Position numbers and translations under genes: made by a program
Assembly (NCBI RefSeq): GCF_001039355.2
Contig: NW_019775538.1
Span: 211,684 to 275,683 of the forward strand
Direction of reading: 5' to 3'
DNA from: Lingula anatina
Lineage: Eukaryota > Brachiopoda > Lingulata > Lingulida > Lingulidae
Length of the DNA stretch: 64,000 bases
Part shown: positions 35,177 to 43,522 of the stretch, piece by piece
How positions within the stretch are numbered: position 1 is the first letter of the stretch
Layout: each line of letters opens with the position of its first letter
Notes under the pieces: model-generated
What the model saw: the letters and a program-made list of their open reading frames with translations, nothing else
What the model was told of the DNA's origin: nothing
Database searches by the model: none

Positions 35177-35870
35177 TTAGATTTGCTCGTAAGCTTCTTC
35201 TAAGTCAGAATCTTCATCGGACAATCCCGCTGGGCGAGCGTTAGGCTCCAGCCGCTGAGGTTCTCCCATTGGTCTGGCCCATCTGCTTGAGGTTGATGGT
35301 GGGGACGACGCCTCATCGTGAATTAATTCTTCTTCGGACGGGACAAGGAGAGGGTCGTCTCGAGTTCCTCTGGGTGTGCGTCTTCTAGCTGCAGCCGGAA
35401 GTCGCACCTGGGGTGGCAGAGGTGGGAAACGTAGGGCGGCGGCCATCACGTCCCTACATTGGAAGGCCACTTCCTCCGGGTCCCTAGAACGGAACCACGA
35501 AGGAACCAAGGAACGCGGGCGTACAATGACCACGTCCCGCATTAAATTAGCCGCCCTCATAAGTTGTCGCACGTGATCTGGGGAGTTAAGGCGCACAGAG
35601 GGTAGAATGACCACCTTCGCCTTCTGCCGTGTAGTAGGTGCAGCCGTCTTCCTTAGTACCCTGAACAGCAGATGAAGGAGATAGCCAACCTCCGAGGTCG
35701 GATTGGGTAAGGTGCCCATCCAACCATATAGAATCAGTAGTGTTGAAGCAATCGCTCTAATGGCTGGCAGCGCCTCTTCCAGAGTGGTGTTGCACACTGG
35801 TGTTACCTGGTGCCCTTGAATGATGGTACCTCGAAGAACCCACGGGGAGTCCTCTGTCGCAGAAAATCAA
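35177..35870 (-). pseudogene. LTR-associated SGNH-like ORF, type Y (copy 1; start lost)
   Basis: An open frame of over 200 codons ends at 35,177. It contains EEALPAIRAIASTLLILYGW, RQKAKVVILPSVRLNSPDHV and MRDVVIVRPRSLVPSWF, then an Arg/Pro-rich middle and an acidic tail (LSDEDSDLEEAYEQI). Compared with copy 2 at 39,317-40,018 it lacks the ATG, through an upstream deletion, and 4 nt near 35,860. It lacks the stop that interrupts copy 2. The VVILPS and VVxRPxS blocks align with the type X ORFs. The family resembles the SGNH/GDSL fold only weakly, and no catalytic GDS is present in this type. Confidence 0.6.
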
Positions 35871-35949
35871 AAGGTCTAGTGACGTTGTCTGAGGGGGGTT
35901 ATTTGTGGGTTTCTTCTTTGTTTATTGCGTTTTATTGTCCTTCGGGATC

Positions 35950-36395
35950 CGTCACACGGGGGTTTTAAGGTAGGCAAAGAACAACAAAGTCCTGATATTT
36001 CTTCAATCCAGGCAAGCAAGTTTTATTAGATGATAGATGTCAGGTACAACTGAGTACGCCTTCTGAATAAGTCTTCTTTCCCTGTAGTTCGGTTCTTCTC
36101 GGACGATACAGGTGGTTCTTATGAGACAATAGTGAAATAGAGGAGCAACCTAATGAAAAAGGTGTCCAGCCCAAAGAGCGGGTCTTTCTTTTATCTTCCC
36201 AAAATGCTGATCAAGTTTCCATTGCATACGTCACATTTTTTTAAACAGATTTACTTTGAAGTGAGGCACATTGTATATTCCGAGCAGATCATTTCTATTT
36301 ATTCTCTGATTTCCCTTCTTTTGATGCATCCTTTTATCATACTTTCCTCTTTCTATATTGTAATTCAGCACTAATTAAGTAACAATCTCGTTACA
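35950..36395 (-). mobile_element. LTR, type Z (copy 1)
   Basis: On the minus strand it starts TGTAACGAGATTGTTAC at 36,395. It has a TATA-like GATAAAAG (plus 36,189-36,196) and an AATAAA signal (plus 36,022-36,027), and ends near CCCCGTGTGACGGATCCCG. Copies lie at about 40.49-40.94 and 43.52-43.97 kb. The exact 3' border was not resolved. Confidence 0.55.
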
Positions 36396-36512
36396 TGCCA
36401 CTTGAATGAAATTTCTTTGGTATTCTACAATGGTCACTAATTACATTCCACAGAAACACTAGTCTGTATCTAGTTTGAACTTTTTTATGTCACCTAAATC
36501 AGTATGATTGTG

Positions 36513-37104
36513 TAACCCGGTTGGTTACTTAGTTCTGAGCGGGTAGCAGCTTGAAAACACGGAACGACTTCAATTGTAGCTCATGTAGATCTTTATTCAC
36601 TGACGGGCTACAAACTGGCACGCAGGCAGGAACTGTCACGACGATCTCCCGGGGTCTCTGTCTTTCTATCTTAGAGGCCCAGTTTTTATAGGGAATCGTA
36701 CTGATTCCTGCGTGCCGTAAACTATTAGTAAACGTAAATAACTGTATCCGATCTAAACAGTCGATCATTAAAACTAAATACAGAAACTCCTATACTTGTT
36801 ACTGTTGCCCTGCATATGGATATATTCTCCGGGTTGGAAGGTTATATAACGCTCGGACCTGGGACTGTCTTTAGCGAAATTATCCCCTGTTTTTTTGGTG
36901 GAAGAGATCAAAAGAACCAAATGGAAATAATGAGGCTTAAGTACCTCTACGATTTTAGGATTGTCACCGGGTCTCCCTTTTCTGTCAACCAAAAGGGGTG
37001 TACCTTCAATTATCTAAATTTATTACTTTACCGGGACTTTTGTTTCTAATTTTGGTTTCTCTTCCGTGATTGTGAATGCGACTTAAAGACAGAAACAAAT
37101 TATT
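36513..37104 (-). mobile_element. LTR, type X (copy 2)
   Basis: The 3' part matches type X: CTATAAAAACTGG (plus 36,678-36,690), AATAAAG (plus 36,592-36,597) and a GTAACCAACCGGGTTACA end. The 5' part runs to the hairpin motif at 37,105-37,120, where an LTR-start-like TGTTAAATAATTTG begins. Confidence 0.6.
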
Positions 37105-37271
37105 TAACACTACCGTGTTATATGACCTTCCGTCCGCGAGAAGTTTGGCCTCCGGCCAAAACTAAGAACCCTAGGAAAAACAAAAACTATAAAGAAAGAA
37201 ATACAACAAGAGTGGTGAACTTCAAATGGCAAGCGCAGCCAATTTATTCAAAAAAAAGGAAGGAGCTTAAT

Positions 37272-37862
37272 TTAATCCCACATTTCATCTGCGCTATCCG
37301 ACGGGGGCGGTCGCGAAAGGGATGGTCTGGTAAGCATGCGTCTTGTGGTTGGCCACGAACTCCGGGACCGGGACAAAGGACGTCGGTTTCGTGGGACCAT
37401 GGTCGCAGCATCGATGGCAGCCTGCAAGCCTCCCAGAAGCGCCGCAGGGACGCCTGGGCGGCAGAGCGGGGACCGCACTACTAGGCCATGGAAGGCAGAT
37501 TGCGCCCGCAGTAGTTCGTCCCTAGTTGCCTGATCACATGCAGGTGAAGGCAGGATAACGACGCGAGCTACTTGATTCGGCAGCGGCATGCTCATGGTCC
37601 GCATCATTGTGAACAGAGTTGCCAATAACAAGGCGACTGACCTGGTTCCTCTGTCTATCGGTCGCCACTCTACCAAGAGTAACAGATGCGGGCCAGCCTG
37701 CAACACCGTACCAGTAAGGTCCTCCAAGGCCTCCTGGGTAAGGCCTTGGGGCGCCGGCCGATAGCGTACCGTACCGGCATTCACCAGTTCCGGGACCTCC
37801 TCACGGTCAATAGCTCGCACGAGCCTTCGGAGGTCGGAATCCCCAAGTATCAAGGTGTCCAT
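37272..37862 (-). CDS. LTR-borne SGNH/GDSL-like ORF, type X2, intact
   Basis: 196 codons from the ATG at 37,862, about 73 bp after a TATATATAAGG box, to a stop at 37,272. Residues 1-12 (MDTLILGDSDLR) match the first SGNH block with its GDS serine. Later parts are HLLLLVEWRPID at the position of the GxND block, VARVVILPSP (central strand) and LLGGLQAAID. The tail is Arg/Ser/Pro-rich and acidic at the end (DSADEMWD). No canonical GxND or DxxH motif is seen, so catalysis is doubtful. Homologous blocks occur in the type Y ORFs and at 32,767-33,260. High GC in an AT-rich region also sets it apart. An upstream in-frame ATG at 37,952 would lie at the TATA box and is unlikely to be used. Confidence 0.6.
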   Translation of the reverse strand: MDTLILGDSDLRRLVRAIDREEVPELVNAGTVRYRPAPQGLTQEALEDLTGTVLQAGPHLLLLVEWRPIDRGTRSVALLLATLFTMMRTMSMPLPNQVARVVILPSPACDQATRDELLRAQSAFHGLVVRSPLCRPGVPAALLGGLQAAIDAATMVPRNRRPLSRSRSSWPTTRRMLTRPSLSRPPPSDSADEMWD

Positions 37863-37934
37863 AGCTGCGAGTCGGAGGCGTGTGGTTCCCGTGATATAGC
37901 AACAAGAAGTTGTGGCAGAGATGGGACAAAAGCT

Positions 37935-37945
37935 CCTTATATATA
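37935..37945 (-). promoter_or_regulatory. TATA box of the type X2 ORF
   Basis: TATATATAAGG on the minus strand, 73-83 bp upstream of the ATG at 37,862. Confidence 0.6.
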
Positions 37946-38672
37946 CAAGCAAAGGACTAATTGCACCTGACTAAACACTACCATGTTAAATTCCCTTTCC
38001 GTAATTTTAGTTTGATTTAAAAACAGAGACGAAGTGTGTAACACTAGCGTGTTATAGTTTAATCCACTACGTGTTCCCGTCTGTACGTCTAAATTCCACT
38101 CTCTCTCTCTCCCTTCCTCATTTCCCCTCGAATGTAGCTTTCCTTTTCTTTCTTATTGTAGATGTTTTTGACGCCTTTCATTGATTCAATTACCTTCGTG
38201 TGCCTTCGCATATCTGGAAGAAATTCAAACTGCATCTAGTGATTCCCTCTTTTTACGTTGCTTCGCTCACTTTTTATTTGTTTAGTATTCGCTGATGGTG
38301 TTGTCCAGTTTTTGCCCGGTCTCTTGGATGACACACGTGCTGTCTTGGCCAAGGTGGATGTGAGGCATCGCCCCAGACTACTACACCACTGGGTAAAAAT
38401 GGATGACAAAGGTCTTAAGTCTTTCATTTTCGTTGCAGGAAAGAAACGATCTTTGAACGTGGTCTTTCAATACCGACCATGTAATACTTTCTCTACCTTA
38501 TACTTTATCTAACAAAGGGGGGGGGGGGTTACGCCATTGAAGTCCACCGAGTCGTTTGTGTATCGTGTTTGCGGATGGCGTCGACCAATAATTTTTGGGC
38601 CTGGAGAACGTGCGGGCACGTTGATGTCGTCTCAGCTGCGGGAGGAGGAATCAGCTGTGTTCTCCACTACCT

Positions 38673-38935
38673 TGTAACCTTGTTGGTTACTACTTTTTAT
38701 GGAACCGCGGCTCGTAAAAAAATGAAGAACAACTTTAATCGTAGATCATATAGCTTTTTATTTTTCACACATGTCCCGCGTCCCTTACAATGACAACATT
38801 CCTGTCCTTCTTCATTTAATTCTTTAAATCATCATGCATAAATTAAATAATTATGACAAATAGATAAAACCACTGTGATAGAAGTTATTCCCATTTTCTT
38901 CGTTCCGCAATTATTCTTTTATCGGTCTAAATCTA
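38673..38935 (-). mobile_element. LTR 3' half, type Y (copy 2)
   Basis: Minus strand: an AATAAAAAGC signal, then CGCGGTTCCATAAAAAGTAG and the terminus GTAACCAACAAGGTTACA. That terminus is the same style as type X, a GTAACC...GGTTAC hairpin. Confidence 0.65.
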
Positions 38936-39316
38936 TGTAGCGGGGATGGTGCCGGTGGTATTGCGTGTGCGCGCGGTTTTCTGAGGACAACAGTATAAGA
39001 ATGAAGCAACAGTATACGATAGGTTTCTCTATTAATACTGTTTATTTCTTTAACCCGTTACATATACCGGGACATCTAGCTTAGGTAGGCACAGCGCTAC
39101 GGTAAGACAGTGACCCAATCGTTCCCTCGATCTAGGCTCTGATTGACCCGGCCGTCCTCAGTCCTCAGTCTCCCTCTCGTGCTCTCGTCGTTGCTGGCAC
39201 TCTGACGTCCACACAACACCAGGTGATATCTTCAGACGTAATTTTTTTTATTTTTATTTTTCTGTTTTACCAAAAAGGGGAATAGGAATCATGCCTTCTA
39301 TTTTCATTTTGTGTAT

Positions 39317-40018
39317 TTAGATTTGCTCGTAAGCTTCTTCTAAGTCAGAATCTTCATCGGACAATCCCGCTGGGCGAGCGTTAGGTTCCGGCCGCTGAGG
39401 TTCTCCCATTGGTCTGGCCCATCTGCTTGAGGTTGATGGTGGGGACGACGCCTTATCGTGAATTAACTCTTCTTCGGACGGGACAAGGAGAGGGTCGTCT
39501 CGAGTTCCTCTGGGTGTGCGTCTTCTAGCTGCAGCCGGAAGTCGCGCCTGGGGTGGCGGAGGTGGGAAACGTAGGGCGGCGGCCATCACGTCCCTACATT
39601 GGAAGGCCACTTCCTCCGGGTCCCTAGAACGGAACCACGAAGGAACCAAGGAACGCGGGCGTACAATGACCACGTCCCGCATTAAATTAGCCGCCCTCAT
39701 AAGTTGTCGCACGTGATCTGGGGAGTTAAGGCGCACAGAGGGTAGAATGACCACCCTCGCCTTCTGCCGTGTAGTATGTGCAGCCATCGTCCCTAGTGCC
39801 CTGAACAGCAGATGAAGGAGACAGCCAACCTCCGAGGTCGGGTTGGGTAAGGTGCCCATCCAACCTTATAGAATCAGTAGTGTTGGAGCAATCGCTCTTA
39901 TGGCTGGCAGCGCCTCTTCCAGAGTGGTGTTGCACACTGGTGTTGCCTGGTGCCCTTGAATGATGGTACCTCGAGGAACCCACGGGGAGTCCTTTCTCTG
40001 TCGCAGAGAATCATTCAT
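39317..40018 (-). pseudogene. LTR-associated SGNH-like ORF, type Y (copy 2; one premature stop)
   Basis: ATG at 40,016-40,018 begins MNDSLRQRKDSPWVPRGT. The frame runs 233 codons to 39,317 apart from a TAA at 39,866-39,868 (codon 51), where copy 1 has TAT. Blocks are as in copy 1: VVILPS, then VVIVRPRS, and an acidic C-terminus. A TATA box lies about 95 bp upstream. The start is fixed here because the upstream region lost in copy 1 is retained. Confidence 0.6.
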
Positions 40019-40111
40019 GATGTTGTCTTGGTGGTGGTCCAAAGCAGAGTGGATGAAGTGGCCGTCGAAGGAGGCCGATGCCTAAGTCTCCCTCTCTACC
40101 CACCACCTGTT

Positions 40112-40122
40112 CCCTTTATATC
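40112..40122 (-). promoter_or_regulatory. TATA box of the type Y ORF
   Basis: GATATAAAGGG on the minus strand, about 95 bp upstream of the ATG at 40,018. Confidence 0.55.
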
Positions 40123-40180
40123 TACCTTCATGTCTCATTTAAATACGACTTTATAATAAGTCTTTCTAGTCTAGGCGCGG

Positions 40181-40262
40181 GCGCCGCGACATCCTAGGGG
40201 CGTGGCACATGCTAAGGGGCGCCGCGACATCCTAGGGGCGTGGGACATGCTAAGGGGCGCCA
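40181..40262. repeat. Two 38-bp GC-rich tandem units in the putative U3
   Basis: The unit gcgccgcgacatcctagggg... to catgctaagg is repeated twice with one change, 60-150 bp upstream of the TATA box. Position and composition resemble a tandem enhancer of an LTR U3. An LTR-start-like TGTAAC lies further upstream at 40,378-40,383. Confidence 0.65.
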
Positions 40263-40489
40263 ACGCGTACTTTACAGTCCTCCCTTTCCCCTCTCAAAAT
40301 GACTGGTATCAGTCATTTTGGACTTAAAGACATGTATTGTTATACCATATACACTTTTTTTTCAAAAGTCTTTCTTTGTTACACACCATACATTTGTCTA
40401 TCGTTTGTTTTTGTCACGTGGGTGGGGGGGTGGGGGGGTGGTTATTTGTGGGTTTCTTCTTTGTTTATTGCGTTTTATTGTCCTTCGGG

Positions 40490-40940
40490 ATCCGTCACAC
40501 GGGGGTTATGAGGTAGGCAAAGAACAACAAAGTCCTGATATTTCTTCAATCCAGGCAAGCAAGTTTTATTAGATGATAGATGTCAGGTACAACTGAGTAC
40601 GCCTTCTGAATAAGTCTTCTTTCCCTGTAGTTCGGTTTTTCTCGGACGATACAGGTGGTTCTTATGAGACAATAGTGAAATAGAGGAGCAATCTAATGAA
40701 AAAGGTGTCCAGCCCAAAGAACGGGTCTTTCTTTTATCTTCCCAAAATGCTGATCAAGTTTCCATTGCATACGTCACATTTTTTTTAACAGATTTACTTT
40801 AAAGTGAGGCACATTGTATATTCCGAGCAGATCATTTCTATTTATTCTCTGATTTCCCTTCTTTTGATACATCCTTTTATCATACTTTCCTCTTTCTATA
40901 TTGTAATTCAGCACTAATTAAGTAACAATCTCGTTACATG
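40490..40940 (-). mobile_element. LTR, type Z (copy 2)
   Basis: Near-identical to 35,950-36,395, including the TGTAACGAGATTGTTAC start (near 40,937) and the polyadenylation signal. Confidence 0.55.
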
Positions 40941-41056
40941 CCACTTGAATGAAATTTCTTTGGTATTCTACAATGGTCACTAATTACATTCCACAGAAAC
41001 ACTAGTCTGTATCTAGTTTGAACTTTTTTTATGTCACCTAAATCAGTTTGATTGTG

Positions 41057-41263
41057 AAATCCGGTTGGTTACTTAGTTCTGAGCGGGTAGCAGCTTGAAA
41101 ACACGGAACGACTTCAATTGTAGCTCATGTAGATCTTTATTCACCGACGGGCTACAAACTGGCACGCAGGCAGGAACTGTCACGACGATCTCCCGGGGTC
41201 TCTGTCTTTCTATCTTAGAGGCCCAGTTTTTATAGGGAATCGTACTGATTCCTGCGTGCCGTA
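41057..41263 (-). mobile_element. LTR 3' half, type X (copy 3, truncated)
   Basis: Matches 36,513-36,719 and is cut off at 41,263 by unrelated sequence. The terminal GTAAC is mutated (ggaaatccgg side). Confidence 0.6.
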
Positions 41264-41599
41264 TATTCTTGTAAGGCTCGATGGTCACATTTGCATCTCC
41301 AGTTAAGGTAGCACCGTCCAACACCGACTTTCAAGATAACTTAGAGATTCCTCTGTACCTAATTTTGTTAAAGCAAACTGTGCTTTCCTGTAAGTTGGTC
41401 TTTCTTCAGTGTTTCATGAATAGTCGTGAGATGGATTATCTCTACTGATGTTTTCGTTAGTCTGGTTTAGTGGCGGGTGTGGATTTTATGAATCTACATG
41501 GCTTGTACTTGTATTCCGACAGCCTGGCTTAAAAGACTCTTAAGAGAAGCTTTCATAAATATTTACTAATCGATTCACATCCTCGACGGTAGTCAATGA

Positions 41600-41713
41600 C
41601 CCCCCCCCCCCCATTTACTCGATACAATTAAGCTGATTACACTGCAAGCATTAAAAAGAAAAGCCCCTAGAAGTTAGATCGATCCAGCTAGAACGACGGG
41701 TTTATGGGAACGC
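41600..41713. mobile_element. MITE family M, half copy
   Basis: Contains ttagatcgatccagctagaa and ends tttatgggaacgcag, matching in reverse the left end of the 13.6-kb copy. The duplicate copy is at about 44,365-44,465. Confidence 0.5.
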
Positions 41714-43521
41714 AGTCTTATTCAATGTCTCTGTGTCGACTCAGGTTATGGGGTGGTACCTGTCACGGTGTACTCCTTCAAAGTCTTGTTCTATACTTCC
41801 GGTTTCTTTGTGGTGAAACATATCTTTGCATAGCTGCGGCAATGATTTGAAATTCCATTACTTATTCAACCTGCTGGAAATGGAAATATGCTTGATGATC
41901 CAAATTCTTTCATAACTTTTGTTATGGTATGAATTGATGCATTAATTTTTTCTCTTTTCTTCTCTTTTTGTCCTTTATTTTAGATATTTCGTAAAATGAA
42001 CAAGAGTTCTAAAAATAATAGGCAACTTAGGAAATTGTTGACGATCAAAATTTCACGTAAAACGTTACATTTAAAATAGGTCCTCGGTTTCTGTTTTGTT
42101 TTGTTTTGTTTTTTTTTTTTATTTATGGTATATTCAAGGGACTTCAGGTTATGATTTTATGAATGTTGAAGGTACAGCTTAAAAGCTTATTGTTTGGTTG
42201 GCAAGAACCAGTAAAGGCTAATTTTGTTAAGTAAACCACACGGTGTGCGTTTTAACGTTAATTTTGAGAGCATTTCTGTAAAAAGGAAAATTATGATCAC
42301 AATTATTATAATTTTGTTATCATTTAACAAACTGAAATTTTGTTCAATATTTAGTATTTTTTCATACTTTCACAGAATAAACCTTGGATTCTATGGCAAA
42401 AAATAGTAACTTGATACTCATGCGAGAATTGCTAATAAGGCATAAGTTTTAAATGGTTTAATAAAGTTAAAGAGAAATATTATTCATGATGTTTGTACGA
42501 CAGTATATGAATTACTAACTCTTTTTGAAAAATAGAAAGTGTCAGAAAATTGAATCCAAATGAATGTTTTTGTATTGGACTGAGATGAACGGATTTTATA
42601 TGAACTGTTGTTGCTTTGACGTTTGAACATTATTATTATTATTATTGCTAAAATTGAATATACACTATTTTTTCTTACAAATGTTATTTAATTAAGCCTA
42701 TGCTTATTAGCATGCTCATAGTTTAAGTAATTGCTACGAAGGTTAATGACAAAGTCGTCCTTATTTTAAATCCCTTGATGAGTTTTGAGAAATAATTGCT
42801 TTATATTGTTAATTTCTTTCTCCATTAGTTTCTATTATGTGCATAATTGTCTGTGTTTTATACATGTCAAGGTTACAGTGGAAAAGATGTATATCGTTAT
42901 GTTAAATTCGAGGACCAATTTTATTTGATAAAGAGGTGTATATAGTAATGAACATTGATTAATATTATTTTTTAATTTAATGGAATGATTTTATAGTCAA
43001 ATAATACGCAACTTACCTGACAGTGAGCCAGAGCGTGCAGATAAAGAAGTTAAAGAGTACAACGAACAGAAAGAAATAGATAGCAGCAAAAACATGTGTC
43101 ATTCTTTATTACAGGACGACTATTAAAACAGTTAGTAGCCTTTAATTTCCCATGGTTTAATGAATATGTTGATCCGAATATATGAATAAATGGAAAGAAT
43201 CCAAATATATTTGTTTTTTTTTTTAAATACTTACTTCATTCATTAATTATTTACATTTATAAATCTATTTTACCTATATTTAAGACTGATTTTCCCATTC
43301 TCTTTTTCAATTGAACTTCTATACATATTCGGTTCGTTTGTGCGGTTAACCTTTATCCTCTCAATGTCCAACTATTAACAAATTATTTTTTATTATTCAT
43401 ACATTCATTCATTTGCAATTTATAATAATCCACAAAGTCAATTGCAACTGTTCAATTTATGTTAAATTGGACGTCACTGATGAATCTATTTATTTGGGAC
43501 CACTTTCACACAAAAAGAGAC

Positions 43522-43522
43522 N
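43522..43522. other. Single N at the junction of duplicated sequence
   Basis: One ambiguous base precisely between the two near-identical ~3 kb segments. Confidence 0.99.

Larger units (their letters stand above)
33737..36719. repeat. Large duplication, unit P copy 1
   Basis: From tttaatccactacgtg to ctgcgtgccgta this matches 38,058-41,263 closely. Copy 1 has a 590-bp LTR-element insertion (33,905-34,494). It lacks about 350 bp present in copy 2 near 38,345-38,693 and about 410 bp present near 40,025-40,437. It carries LTR pieces and SGNH-like ORF Y1. Confidence 0.85.
37105..38054 (-). mobile_element. ~950-bp LTR-like unit carrying an SGNH-like ORF, bounded by hairpin repeats
   Basis: The unit lies between taacactaccgtgtta (37,105-37,120) and taacactagcgtgtta (38,039-38,054). 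About 70 bp next to each are related, so the unit has direct terminal repeats. On the minus strand the order is U3-like leader, TATA box (37,935-37,945), ORF (37,862 to 37,272), AATAAA near 37,225-37,230, and an end ATATAACA. The start TGTTA and end TAACA are inverted, as in LTRs. It adjoins the type X LTR, so tandem LTRs are another reading. Confidence 0.5.
38056..41263. repeat. Large duplication, unit P copy 2
   Basis: Second copy of 33,737-36,719, with the insertions and deletions listed there. Its right end runs directly into the sequence duplicated again around the N at 43,522. Confidence 0.85.
40508..43521. repeat. Segment duplicated across a single N, left copy
   Basis: Matches 43,523-46,508 almost base for base, except that the left copy has about 285 bp (41,170-41,455) not present in the right copy and lacks a 257-bp MITE. 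Its right end includes the 3' tip of the degenerate lectin exon. This is probably an allelic copy. Confidence 0.85.

Noticed and set aside
37122-37533. Plus-strand frames across 37.1-37.5 kb
   Set aside because: Antisense to the intact X2 ORF, with no start context or motif.
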